This document shows, one piece after another, positions 23,216-35,153 of a stretch of DNA of 64,000 bases. Below the pieces are notes generated by a model. The model saw only the letters and a list, made by a program, of their open reading frames with translations. It had not been told where the DNA came from and did no database searches. Source of the stretch: Uranotaenia lowii (taxonomy: Eukaryota; Arthropoda; Insecta; Diptera; Culicidae); contig NC_073693.1 of the NCBI RefSeq assembly GCF_029784155.1, positions 339,280,023-339,344,022 of the forward strand. Direction: 5' to 3'. Numbering within the stretch: position 1 is the first letter of the stretch; every line of letters begins with the position of its first letter. The position numbers and the translations under genes were made by a program.

Positions 23216-23776
23216 TGGGGATTTTTTTTTATTATCTGACGGGTTTGCGCCAGGGGTCTTCAGATTTTCCCCAAAATTGAAAATTTGGTTCATTTTTGCG
23301 ACTTAAAAACACATGTATTTTTTCAGATTTCTAACATTTTTATTTTTTGAGTTAGCTTCGGTTAGATTTTTTTGTAAATAAAAAATAACCATTTTTCAAA
23401 GCTACATAACTCTGTTGTTTCTCAATGGAAATTATAAAATAGCACATCAAAATGCATTGAAATTTTATCAGCTTTCCAAATAGAATAGTTGAAAAAAAAT
23501 AAATAATGACCTTCAACATGAAAAGTTGTAAATAAACTTTAAATTGCTTCTAAAAGTACCGTCTGCACCACCGAATATTTTGCAAAAAATACCATGTACC
23601 ATGTGTAGCTCGATTTATGATGCAACTTTCATCTGAAGACACCAAAGTGGGCCATTAACACCTTGAAGAGTTATGGAAGAAGTAATGACAATAAATCTCT
23701 TTTTTTGCATCGAAAACAAACAATGGTCGAACAACTGCACTCACATATGGAGATAGCAAGCACTTCTAACAACATG

Positions 23777-24341
23777 CACTGAAAATCAAAAATACCCATA
23801 CTTGAGAACTGCCACCCGCCAAACCTGAGTTCGATATTGACAACTCAAGTTTGTGAAAAAATCACAGCTTGAAAATAAGCCAAACTTGTCCTTCAAGCGG
23901 AGAACTGTTTTTTTGGGGGGTTTTTGTTGTAAGCGCATCTTATTCTGTTACCTCCATCGTGGCAGATTTAGGTTTGGGGGGTAAGTTCAAAGCGAAGAAC
24001 TGTTTTTTTTTGGGGGATAACTTTTATTCCCGCTTCATTCGCAGAAAGTTTCGCATATACGATGATGTAGGTGCCTCTCTCAACAACTCTTCGGTGGTCG
24101 AGCGGTTAGCATCCTGAGATGGTAATCGCAAAGACATTGCAGGTATGGGTGTGATTCCCGTATCTGCAGTAATTTTTTTATTTTGATTTCCATTTTATTG
24201 CGGTATCAGATTTTGGGGGATGAGTTCTCCTTTAAAAGCTTAACTTTGGTTTATGCTACCAATAGCCAAACCTGTAGGGAGGGAGTTTCATTCGGGTTGG
24301 CGGGGAAAGTTCTCAAGTTTGGGTATTTTTGAGGTTCAGTG
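23777..24341. mobile_element. CACTGAA...TTCAGTG element nested in foldback arm
   Basis: 565 bp. Roughly 50-bp imperfect inverted termini begin CACTGAAAATCAAAAATACC. The 2-bp duplication TG (23775-23776, 24342-24343) is confirmed by the intact opposite arm, where AACATG joins GAAAC directly. CACT termini with a 2-3 bp duplication are typical of the CACTA/EnSpm (CMC) group; that assignment is inference. It includes G-rich tracts and a tRNA-like sequence. Confidence 0.65.
24089..24169 (+). other. tRNA-like Pol III sequence
   Basis: The A box TGGTCGAGCGG and a B-box-like GGTGTGATTCC sit at tRNA spacing, with a T-arm stem (ATGGG/CCCGT). Acceptor strands do not pair, so it is a tRNA-derived pseudogene or SINE head. 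It resembles the sequence at 42206-42287. Confidence 0.5.
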
Positions 24342-24402
24342 TGGAAACAAAAGAACTTATCAAAGCCGATAAAAAAAACACTATTTTTTCGTCATTTTCA
24401 GA

Positions 24403-25160
24403 CTGCCCCTACTCGCATAACAGTCCCATATGAATTTTCGTCATTTTAGGTAAACATAAGGCTTCAACATAAAAGAGGTTTTGTTCTAGAAATTTCGAAA
24501 AAAAATATCAATTCGTGGCTGTCCTATATGAAATATACCTGAATAACAGTCCCATATGTGAAATACCACGGATTTGGTTACTTTTCAATGTTTCTCTCGG
24601 CGAATTAGTCTTTGGTTTATTGCTTTGAATCATTTAAACATTTTTTTTAACTCACTTGATGTCGAATGATGCACACTAGTTTTCGAAGGCAGGTCTGACT
24701 TTCTTAGGAATGACTTCCTGAGCGAAAAACTATCGGATGCAATCAAAAATCGTAAAAAGATTCAACTTACAATGTGGAATTCATGATATTTTTTTGCAAA
24801 AGTATGTTTCTTTTTCTGACAATTGCATTTAGAAGTTCAAAAATGATCAAATTTAAGTTTTAGAAAGTAGCTTGGTGAGAAAAATATATTTTGTAAGGGA
24901 CTGTCATGCTAGTAGATTCGAAAAAGTTTTCAAATATGACCGATTAACAGTCCCATAATGAAAAAAATTGTGCTCTCGACCTTACCAATAACCTAATTTC
25001 GAAAATTTCAGGTCTAACTATTTATTATGATAACCTAGAAACGATTTTCGTTTATGCTGAAAGTGGTGGTCACAATTTAAAAATATATTCCAAAACAGAA
25101 AAAGCTGAATGTCTCGCTTGCTTATTTTTGTATATGGGACTGTTATGAAAGAAGGGGCGG
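24403..25160. mobile_element. Central inverted-terminus element with AACAGTCCCATA motifs
   Basis: The left end CTGCCCCTACTCGCATAACA and the reverse complement of the right end agree at most positions over about 28 bp. The motif AACAGTCCCATA or its complement recurs at about 24419, 24546, 24897, 24949 and 25135. A target duplication was not identified. Non-coding. Confidence 0.5.
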
Positions 25161-25169
25161 TAGATTGTT

Positions 25170-25830
25170 GCAGCTTAACTGACTTCATATTATATCCAAA
25201 AATCTATTAACGTATTCGTTTATACCCAGTTTTGCACCAGGTCACAACAAGTTATGCACATCTTACTGTCATTTTAAGAAGTTTATGCGCTAAGTTTTGC
25301 ATCCGTAATTCCCCAGATTTGATTTAAAATGGACGGTGGAACACTGAAGATTCGTGTGTGAGCGATCGAGGTAGCAAAACACTGACGACGAATTTTGTTC
25401 GTTCTAGTATGGTAAACCTCAAAACTGAGCGAATGTAGAAAACGAATACGGTAAAAGTATCATATTTTCATCATTTTACAGCCTGGGCTGGCCATACTGA
25501 GCTCTTTGATTATAAGCAACATTTGTGCCACTTTCTCATACTTTTTTGATCAATGGGAAAGGATTTTGGTGCCCAGTGCTTAGCTCCCGATATAAAAACT
25601 ATGTAAAGCACGTCTATATTTCATTTTTTTAATCACATTTTTGTGATCCCAAACACAGGGACTGAACCTTCTACTATTGGCATTGATTATGCTTCACAAT
25701 GATCTTTGAACGAAACATTAATAAGTTATATAGTATATGACCAGGTTGTAAAAGCAACATTCCCATTATTAGCTATATCACATTAACAATACGATACTAA
25801 GAATTTTGGTTAAAATTTAAAGTCAGTTTT
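25170..25830. other. Foldback spacer
   Basis: Non-coding spacer between the arms; no feature recognised. Confidence 0.4.
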
Positions 25831-26483
25831 GCTGCACTCTACAAAGCACGAAAAAGTAGTGTTTTTTACCTGCTTTGGTAAGTTCTTTTGTTTCCATGTT
25901 GTTAGAAGTACTTTTGCTATCTCCATATGTCAGTGCAGTTGTTCGACCATTGTTTGTTTTCGATGCAAAAAAAGAGATTTATTGTCATTATTTCTTTCAT
26001 AACTCTTCAAGGTGTTAATGGCCCACTTTGGTGTCTTCAGATGAAAGTTGCATCATAAATCGAGCTACACAATGGTATTTTTTGCAAAATATTCGGTGGT
26101 GCAGACGGTACTTTTAGACGCAATTTAAAGTTTATTTACAACGTTTCATGTTGAAGGTCATTTTTTAATTTTTTTCAACTATTCTATTTGGAAAGCTGAT
26201 AAAATTTCAATGCATTTTGATGTGCTATTTTATAATTTCCGTTGAGAAACAACAGAGTTATGTAGCTTTGAAAAATGGTTATTTTTTATTTACAAAAAAA
26301 TCTAACCGAAGCTAACTCAAAAAATAAAAATGTTAGAAATCTGAAAAAATACATGTGTTTTTAAGTCGCAAAAATGAACCAAATTTTCAATTTTGGGGAA
26401 AATCTGAAGACCCCCGGCGCAAACCCGTCAGATAATAAAAAAAAATCCCCACATGGGACAATCTTGCTTAGAACGGCAGTGAA

Positions 26484-27211
26484 TTTTTGTGAAATTTTTA
26501 GCAAAAAAATCTCTTTTATATTGTTAAAAAAATCCCATAATTCTCGCACATTTTTATCAGTTTGAAACTAGGTATTCTACAGAACTGAAGCCAAACCAAA
26601 TCCACTAAGGTTTTGGAAGTCAAAATTAATCAATTGATGTCGCAGAGTTGATCATTTTAGACATTCTTAACTTATCATTGGGTCGCCTGAAGGAGATTTG
26701 CGTTCTAAAAATTGATCCTAAAGATAAGCCAACTGGCCAGTTTTTAACACTGCAGAATAAATTCGTCGAGATTGCAATGTGCTGTCGAAATTTTCAAAAC
26801 ATTTGGAACACACTCCAATTTCACTCCGATTAGCAGTCATTCTTATGGAAATCTGTGTAAAATAAAGAGCAAGTTTTATTCTTTTTAGCAGGCCCAAGCC
26901 CAGTATAACGGAGGAGTTTTTCTGCTTTCACTCTATTCTTATTGAAATAACTGTTTTAAATCATAAGAACTTGTAGAAAAAAGGTTGTAGCAAGAAATAT
27001 TAAAAAAAGTGTACCTAAATAGAGGTTGCGGACAAGTTGAAGAAAGTTAGTTCAGGAATCAATTAACGTGAACAAACAAAACTTGACTACAAGAATACGC
27101 AAGGAAAAAATTAACAATCTCTGTCGTAAATATAGAAAATTTAGAAAAAGAACTTATTCAGTTTAAGGGTGATCCAAAATAGAAACCTGGTGGTCCAAAA
27201 TACCGATCAGT
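26484..27211. other. Non-coding sequence
   Basis: No supported feature between the two foldback elements. Confidence 0.4.
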
Positions 27212-29356
27212 TAGGGCATCCGCAGCAATCACGAGCAAAGTGAAAATGCTCACGAGTTTAATCACTTCCATACCGCACCGGGGGTTAGTATGAAGGTGAG
27301 CAAAATAGGGCCGTTGCCGTCGGGACCGACAAAATCACCAAATTTGCTCACTAGAAAGGGGCGAGATCAAACATGCACTGAAAAAATTCTACCGTTTTAA
27401 GCAGAATTAAACAAACGAACGGAAAGCGGAAACATTTTTTTATTGCGCAAAAACTAATTCCATGAAATATTTCCGAAAAGCCCTTCAAGTCCGACGATTG
27501 CTTTCTGAAAATTATGATTGTGCATTCCGTGTAGTAAACATTTTACTGACTTTCACAACCTTGAGTGAAGCTTCAAGGATTTTTCTCGGAGTAAGAATAA
27601 TCGAGGCCAGTGCGCTGTGCAGGATCTTTGTATCCAACCGTATGGGTGGCATTCCATTAAACTGTCCCTACCAATTCGGCTTTCGAAACGAGGTCTCTCA
27701 ATAACTTTGCAACTAATGGGACCCAGTTTTTCGGAACAGCAACTATTTCAGTCAGCACGTTGGACAGAAAAAGAAGTTAAAGATTTAAGCAGAATTAAAC
27801 AAACGACGTCGCAGCGTGTGTATGTTTGTTGATATTCATTTTAAGAAAAAATGTGTATGAGATTAAAATTGTGGATGGATTTTTTTTTAATAACCAGTTG
27901 AATTCGCAATTTCGTTACATTTTTTCGGGTTTATCCAGGAATTGAACGAGAAAGTGCAATTGCTGGTTCTGATGGTGAGTTATTTATTTTGTATTTTATA
28001 TTGTTCAGGACTCTCTCACTCAATTTCAGATAAACGAACTCGAAGCATCGTATTTTATGACCAAAAATGATCATGTAACATAAGAAGAGCCGTTTGGTGG
28101 ACGACTCCGAAAATTTACTCGGTCCGTATTAATTTAAGATTAAGATTTTCTTCAAAAGTTTTCTCATTGCAATGCTAAATTTAAAAATAATTATGCTACC
28201 GCCCGGTGCGCGAAAGAGTGTGTATCCCAAAACCGGTCCGCTGAGAGCAAACGCACCAATAAGTGAGTATACGCGGCCCGGTTTTGCTCATTTCAGCGGA
28301 CCGGTTTTGGGATACACACTCTTTCGCGCACCGGGCGGTAGCATAATTATTTTTAAATTTAGCATTGCACTGAGAAAACTTTTAAAGAAAATCTTAATCT
28401 TAAATTAATACGGACCGAGTAAATTTTCGGAGTCGTCCACCAAACGGCTCTTCTTATGTTACATGATCATTTTTGGTCATAAAATACGATGCTTCGAGTT
28501 TGTTTATCTGAAATTGAGTGAGAAAGGAAAAAATGTTATCAAAATTCATAGGTAGAAAAAAGTCCTGAACAATATAAAATACAAAATAAATAACTCACCA
28601 TCAGAACCAGCAATTGCACTTTCTCGTTCAATTCCTGGATAAACCCGAAAAAATGTAACGAAATTGCGAATTCAACTGGTTATTAAAAAAAATCCATCCA
28701 CAATTTTAATCTCATACATATTTTTTCTTAAAATGAATATCAACAAACATCCACACGCTGCGACGTCGTTTGTTTAATTCTGCTTAAATCTTTAACTTCT
28801 TTTCCAACCAACGTGCTGACTGAAATAGTTGCTGTTCCGAAAAACTGGGTCTCATTAGTTGCAAACTTATTGAGAGACCTCGTTTCGAAAGCCGAATTGG
28901 TAGGGACAGTAATGGAATGCCACCCATACGGTTGGATACAAAAATCCTGCACAGCGCACTGGTCTCGATTATTATTACTCCGAGAAAAATCCTTGAAGCT
29001 TCACTCAAGGTTGTGGGAGTCAGTAAAATGTTTACTACACGGGCACAATCAAAATTTCCAGAAAGCAATCGTCGGAAAAGCCCTTCAACTTTTCGGAAAT
29101 ATTTCATGGAATTAGTTTTTGCGCAAGAAAAAAAAGTTTCCGCTTTCCGTTTGTTTGTTTAATTCTGCTTAAAACGGTAGAATTTTTTCAGTGCATGTTT
29201 GATCTCGCCCCTTTCTAGTGAGCAAATTTGGTGATTTTGTCGGTCCCGACGGCAACGGCCCTATTTTGCTCACCTTCATACTAACCCCCGGTGCGGTATG
29301 GAAGTGATTAAACTCGTGAGCATTTTCACTTTGCTCGCGATTGCTGCGGATGCCCT
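27212..29356. mobile_element. 2.1 kb foldback element, GGGCATCCGCAG termini
   Basis: Left arm 27212-28244 and right arm 28293-29356 are complementary over about 1 kb around a 48-bp loop. The arms differ by a ~35-bp indel near 28010/28530 and scattered substitutions. GTGAGCAAA-type motifs repeat within the arms. Mirror-image short frames on the two arms (80-107 codons) exist only because the arms are copies. The flanking bases TTA/TGA could be a mutated 3-bp duplication of PIF/Harbinger type, but this is uncertain. Confidence 0.8.
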
Positions 29357-29408
29357 GAAATGAGCAAAACCGGGCCGCGTATACTCACTTATTGGTGCGT
29401 TTGCTCTT
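29355..29408. repeat. Inverted copy of the foldback loop
   Basis: Immediately outside the right arm lies the reverse complement of the loop (28245-28296), including GAGCAAAACCGGGCCGCG. See the finding on this foldback. Confidence 0.8.
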
Positions 29409-29738
29409 AGGAGAAAAATACTCTGATCAAATCACCGACAAGTGCAAAGGTTTAAACATTATCTCACCATTAGAAGAATGGATAAGACTTTTTTTTAATC
29501 CATTAATAAAGTTATGCATTGAACTAAAAATTTCAATTGAGCATCTCTTTTTTTGAAACATAATAGTTGTGTTAGGGTTGTTTTGTTTTGGCATAAACTT
29601 TTATCGCGAACGATTACAACTCTTTTCAAAAAGTGCTCAGTTTTCGGTCAAAATGTGAAAAAAAATGCTGCAGCGAAATTATATTTGCCTCATTTGGGAG
29701 TAAGTGATTCATTTGCTTTTCATTGAGATCGTTCTTAA

Positions 29739-30298
29739 GCTTAGCTTAGCTTAGCTTAATTGACTACTCATATCCACCTTAAATCATTGAACTTGAAGTG
29801 CTTAGATAAGACCATTCGTTTAATGCTAATGTTTAATGACTTTGTTTAACTTACGCACTTCAAACTCCATGATCGCTGGCGTGGCTAAGTAGAACAAGTT
29901 CTACCTCGCCAATGGTTGCTACTCCGTGATTGATCGAGGCCATCCGTTTTGTGCAAAAGCCCAAAGAATGGTGCTTGGGACTAGCAGTTCATTCACAATG
30001 CACAAAACTCATGCTCTCCCTTTGAAAATGATCAATAACGACGCCGGCCACGTCCTAGTAGTCAATGAGGAATAAAGGAGGGATTGTTAGTAGGATACTT
30101 CATAGGATCAATTAACAACCTATTGTCCCTTTTTATTCCAAAGATTTATTTTGAAAAAATTCAGAAACAAAGGTAAGTCAATATTACCAACTATAGAAAC
30201 CGTCTATACGTCTGCGAATCTATATTTAAATATCCAAGGAAAGGGTTGTGTTAGTAGGGGAAAGGTGATAGATCAGGATCCATTTTGGTGAATGGTGC
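29739..30298. mobile_element. 560-bp insertion with 20-bp target duplication
   Basis: The sequence from (GCTTA)n to GAATGGTGC is bounded by identical 20-bp direct repeats at 29719-29738 and 30299-30318 (both begin TTCATTGAGATC). Long duplications indicate target-primed insertion (LINE/SINE-like). There is no poly(A) tail and no coding sequence. The start is four GCTTA repeats. The interior holds a G+C-richer segment near 29870-30070. I believe similar AGCTTAGCTTA-headed repeats occur in mosquito genomes, but cannot confirm it here. Confidence 0.6.
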
Positions 30299-30349
30299 TT
30301 CATTGAGATCGTTCTTAAACCAAAAAAAGTAATAAAATAGAATACTAAA

Positions 30350-31120
30350 AGTGTTATAAAAATCACAAACTATAGAATCTTAAACAAAAATGATAAAAAT
30401 GACTAAAATTTTAAACTGACAAAATTTTAAAAAATTTCAAAATAAATTTAAAAAACTGCTGTGTATATTGAAGAACATTGAAGCAAATTTTAAGAAAAAA
30501 TCGTTAAAAAGATTCATAATTGAACATGCAGCAATGCAGGCGTAGGAGCATGTGACTTATTTCTATAATTCTAATCTATCAATAAGCTTGAAAAATATGA
30601 GGCAATTAATTATAAGATAATTAAAGATTTTATTTTTGATAACAAAAATGAAAACAATTATAGCAATGACAAAAGCTACAAAAAAAAATACAAAACTGAG
30701 AAAAATTACAAAAATGACAAAAATTAAAAACTGAAATACAAATGCCACAAATGACAAAAAATTAAGTTAAAGGACAAAAATAGCTAAAATGACAAAAATG
30801 ACTAACATTAGAAAAATGACAAAATATTACAAAAAAATAAAAAAAAAATGACACTAATAATGGCTAAATCGTTAAAAATGACAAAACTGGCAAAATTTAC
30901 AAAAAAAAAAAGAAAATGGCAAAAATTGACAAAAATTTTAAAAACTATAAAAATTTCATAAATGACCAAAGAGTTTTAAAAATGATTATAAAGGCAAAAG
31001 TGAAAGAGATTCATTTCATAAAATACAAAAATGACATAAAGATAAATAATTACCAAAAATCATAAAAATGCCAAGAATGACAATAATGACTTAATGACAA
31101 TAAAATAATGATAGTAATGA
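30350..31120. repeat. Degenerate TTTTTGTCA tract (reverse orientation)
   Basis: Scattered AAAAATGACAAAAATGAC-type units, much decayed. It is the same family as 10548-13240 read on the other strand. Confidence 0.6.
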
Positions 31121-31638
31121 CATAAATAAGAGTTTCATAGCCCTATTTTAATTTATCAATCTATTGTTGTCATCGTCATTTATACTTTCATTTGATTAGC
31201 TCTCGTTGCTTTGTTTAAATGTCCTAAAAATGTCCGGATTAACCAATTCTTTGGTATCAATATTGGAAATTTGATTGATGTTTTTATATGTACTCGAAAT
31301 AAATTAAAAACATTTAAAGTTAAAACTTTAAACGAACAGAATAAAAATTGCGTCAGCCTTCACAAACATGAAAAGTTTCAAAATACAAAATAAGGTATCG
31401 TACGTTTATTTGAGAGTCACTCTAACATCCAATTTGTTATAAACTTTTGATATGAACGTGAGAAAAATCAACTTGCTTTTTATGCGCCTGCATTTCTGCA
31501 AATAATCAATAACGGAGTTTAGAGTTTCAAATCACTCTTTATCGAAATTTCAGCATCTAAAAAAAGGCGATTTCAATAAATCATACTTCCAGCATCAATT
31601 TCAAATTGAACACGCGTTACTAACCACATTTTCTTAAC

Positions 31639-32138
31639 NNNNNNNNNNNNNNNNNNNNNNNNNNNNNNNNNNNNNNNNNNNNNNNNNNNNNNNNNNNNNN
31701 NNNNNNNNNNNNNNNNNNNNNNNNNNNNNNNNNNNNNNNNNNNNNNNNNNNNNNNNNNNNNNNNNNNNNNNNNNNNNNNNNNNNNNNNNNNNNNNNNNNN
31801 NNNNNNNNNNNNNNNNNNNNNNNNNNNNNNNNNNNNNNNNNNNNNNNNNNNNNNNNNNNNNNNNNNNNNNNNNNNNNNNNNNNNNNNNNNNNNNNNNNNN
31901 NNNNNNNNNNNNNNNNNNNNNNNNNNNNNNNNNNNNNNNNNNNNNNNNNNNNNNNNNNNNNNNNNNNNNNNNNNNNNNNNNNNNNNNNNNNNNNNNNNNN
32001 NNNNNNNNNNNNNNNNNNNNNNNNNNNNNNNNNNNNNNNNNNNNNNNNNNNNNNNNNNNNNNNNNNNNNNNNNNNNNNNNNNNNNNNNNNNNNNNNNNNN
32101 NNNNNNNNNNNNNNNNNNNNNNNNNNNNNNNNNNNNNN
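31639..32138. other. Assembly gap, 500 N
   Basis: Exactly 500 N, which suggests a fixed-size placeholder rather than a measured gap. It truncates the gypsy remnant. Open frames spanning it are meaningless. Confidence 0.99.
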
Positions 32139-34488
32139 CTAGTGTCACCTTTGCCTTCACTTCGGTTTTTTATTCGGCCATCCTTGATGGACGACATTTT
32201 ACACTTGCTTGAAGTGGATCTGCTTCTGTTGCTGCTCGGATCGTTTTGAAAGTGCGCCCGTATCTGCGAACCCGAAACTGGCCCTTGATTTGTATTTGAG
32301 TGAAATCATATAAAAGAAGAGTCAAGGCCCATCGCTGGAGTATATTTGCAGTGTAGAGTGGAAAGCCTTTTTCCGGCCCAAAAATGGCCAACAGCGATTT
32401 GTGGTCAGCCTCGAGAATGAAGTGCCGACCAAATAGAGTCACAGCAAAGATGAGAGCCTCTTTCTCGATCTAGCTGTAGTTTGTTTCGGCGGAAGTGAGG
32501 TTCCGGGAAGCATGGCAAATTGCTTTCATTGTTCCGTCCTGAATCCGAAGTGCAATTTGTGCTCCAATGCCGATCGATGACGTATCAGCTGATACCACTA
32601 TCTATAAAGTTGGACTAGTGGTGATTTCAAAAGTTGTTAGAATCTATCGAACGATTTCTGACAAGCATCACTCCATTCCCACTTGACCCCCGTTTGCAGC
32701 AATGTGTCCATAGGGAACCGTAACTTGCGTATCTCTGGAATGTTTTTGCCATAGTAATTTACGGCTCCGACTTATGAACGGAGGGTGGAAATATCGTGAC
32801 ACCATCACCATCCAGAATATGACCGAGGTACTTGATTTGGGACATGAAAAATCGGCATTTTTGTTCTTCCTCTAATCTTCCACCAACGATAGCGTCATCC
32901 AGATAACCAGAGGTGAATTGAAGTCCGCTAGTCATCGCATCAATAATCTGTTGAAACGCGCCGGGAGTAGATTTGATGCCTTTGGATAGCCTTGCGAATC
33001 TGTAGAACCCAAGAAGTGTTGATTGTTTGCAAGGGCTAATTGTTCTCGTCCACCTCTACCTGTAGGTAGGCAGCCGAAAGGCCTAAAACATGACATCGGG
33101 ACATTTTGGCGAAAACGTAATCCGGCAGGGAAAGAGGGTACTGGTTGGCCTCTAGTACCTACACTGTTGAGTCCGGTTGAAAAATCTACGCATATTCGAA
33201 CACTACCATTTGCCTTTCTGACGACCATAACCGGCGCAGCCCAGTGAGAAAAGTCGACTGGTTGCAGGACTCCTAGACTGTGCAGAAGACTCTACATTAG
33301 ACACTGAATGCCACCGGAACACAGGTTTGGGTTTTGAACGAAGTGATGATTGGATCTTGGTTTTCGTGCAAAGACCCATTTTGTTGGTGAAAACGTTGGG
33401 GAACTTTGACTGCAGTTCCTCGACGCCTTTCGGTGATAGGCAACCGACTTGGCTGCTGAATGCGTTGAACATCCCACATCCCTCCCGAATATTTCAATCC
33501 AGTCGATTCCTAAAACGAAAAGATTAATGTTCGGTATAGGAACACGGCACAAACCTTTCTTGGACGTTCCGTTCAGTGAGACGTTGCACCAGAAATCAGA
33601 GGCTAGTTGTAACGGCTCGCCAGATGCTGTTACCGCCGGGCATGAAGTAGGTTGCACATTCTCGACACAGATGGTCCCGATACTGGCAATCCTTAGAGTA
33701 GTGCATGCCGCCGCAGGACCAACAAGGCGACCGTGGCTGGTCGGTAACCGGTTTTGGGTCTTCTCCTTCACTGCATGCACTGACACTGGGGACTGTTTTC
33801 GACCATCACGTTGTCGTTTTTACAGATTGCACAGGTCCTCGACGATCTTGGCCAGGGTGATGTCCGACAATTCGTTGAGTTTCGCAAAAAGACGCATTTG
33901 AATATAGGCATCCTTGGGCGATTTGAGGTCCGCGATCAGGCATTTGAACTGCTCTTGTGTAAGTGCAGGGAGCTTGAAGTCGACACACATCATGTTCACC
34001 TTGCAAGAGTATGCTAAGATGTCTTCTGAATCACTTTTGACCGTTTGTAGGCATTGATATCTACGGTGGAATATGGATACTGGGAACCTGAAAAGTGACT
34101 TCAGTTTCACGATGGCTTGGATATCTTGGAGAGGATGAAGCTCCTATAACGTTCGTGTGCCATCGGATTGAGCTTCCTCATAAGCAGTCGCACTTTCGCG
34201 GAGTCATCTAGCTTTTTAGCGTCCTTGTCTAACATATCCGAGTATCGAGAGTACCATGAACCGAACGTGCAACCCTGATGCGGATCATAGCTGAACTCGC
34301 TGATGTTGCTTGCGAGTGACTCCAACGCTACGTTTGTCGCGGGACAATTCCCTGAGGTATTTTTCGGTGGTGGACGTCTGTTCTGCCATTTGACCGATAA
34401 GACGTTGCTGCTGCTGCAGGATTTGCAAAATTTCCTGCTGGAACGATGATTCGGTGGGTGAAGGTGGCAGTCCATATGTGTCCGGCAT
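32139..34488 (-). pseudogene. Ty3/gypsy gag-pol remnant
   Basis: Read on the minus strand, fragments follow retroelement order. The gag start is MPDTYGLPPSPTESSF at 34488, then the gag body (about 34320-33815). A zinc-binding stretch CWSCGGMHYSKDC...CREC lies near 33730-33640. Protease-end sequence (NLFVLGIDWIEIFG) is near 33510. Reverse transcriptase [19 protein letters not shown] is near 33245-33180. RNase H with GRHFILEADHKSLLAIFG and ANILQRWAL is near 32430-32300. Stops and frameshifts separate the pieces and the YxDD core is not recognisable, so it is dead. Integrase would lie in or beyond the N gap. The sequence style suggests a Mag-like lineage, by inference. Confidence 0.88.
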
Positions 34489-34549
34489 CCTAACCTAAAA
34501 TCCACAGCCTGGTTCCCGCTACCGTTCAACTACCGATTTTCCGCAAACT

Positions 34550-34566
34550 GGTGACTGCTGTCGCCA
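34550..34566 (-). other. Candidate gypsy primer-binding site
   Basis: On the minus strand, TGGCGACAGCAGTCACC follows AATTT, 62 bp before the gag ATG. TGGCGAC fits priming by the 3' end of a Ser tRNA. If right, the 5' LTR begins at 34567 and extends to the right; its other end was not found. Confidence 0.4.
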
Positions 34567-35148
34567 AAATTCTCGTCGCCACTTTGTTGCAATAAAAAAC
34601 AACTTCTTAGCAACAAATAAATTAAAAATAACTTGATTAACAATGATGCAAATATTTTAAAACTTTAAAATGATGTGAGATTTGACTTCAAGGAAGGTGT
34701 GGAATGAAAATCATTTTTGGTTGATGTTTCTCTAATCAATCGGGCGGCATCCTTCTGGGTGACAGCCGTCACTTGATGAGCCACCAGTTAATCCACTGGT
34801 TCGGACGGGGGGTCTTCTCAACATGTTCGATCAAAATAGCACCTACTATTGCTTGTCTGCTACAAAATCTTTCCCTTTACCAGCTGTGCTGGTTTTGTAC
34901 GCATTTTAATTGGCTTCACTGTGAACAGAAGTATAAGCAGTGAATATCGAATTCTGACATCTTTTGCGATTGTTGTGCAATGGCTGAACTTCCTGGTCGT
35001 AGTCGTATAATTTTACTAAACAAGTCAGTATTTGACTAGGTATGTTACTGCTTTATAGTCAATGTCCTTGGTTTGGCAATGGAAAAAATCCTTTTTCAAA
35101 CATCTCAAAAGCCGGCAATAAAAGAACGGCTATTTCTCTGGTCACAAA
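34567..35148. other. Possible gypsy 5' LTR remnant and non-coding DNA
   Basis: The part adjoining 34566 may be an LTR, but no second LTR is available for comparison. Otherwise featureless. Confidence 0.3.
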
Positions 35149-35153
35149 CGACG

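Larger units (their letters stand above)
22325..26479. mobile_element. Large foldback element with nested insertions
   Basis: Inverted termini CTGCCGTTC...AAGATTGTCCCATG continue into long arms. The left arm is 22325-22354, 23216-23776 and 24342 to about 24396; the right arm runs from about 25838 to 26479. A 4-bp duplication TGAA (22321-22324, 26480-26483) flanks it. Three further insertions interrupt it: 22355-23215 and 23777-24341 in the left arm, and 24403-25160 in the centre. The arms are around 650 bp and would form a long hairpin. No transposase remains. A 4-bp duplication fits several superfamilies (Chapaev, Sola and others); not assigned. Confidence 0.72.

Noticed and set aside
27462..29162. 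Similar 80-107 codon frames on opposite strands suggesting a gene pair
   Set aside because: They lie at mirror positions in the two arms of a foldback and carry disruptions; there is no independent evidence of coding.
31573..32197. Minus-strand open frames of about 190 codons
   Set aside because: They run through the 500-N gap.
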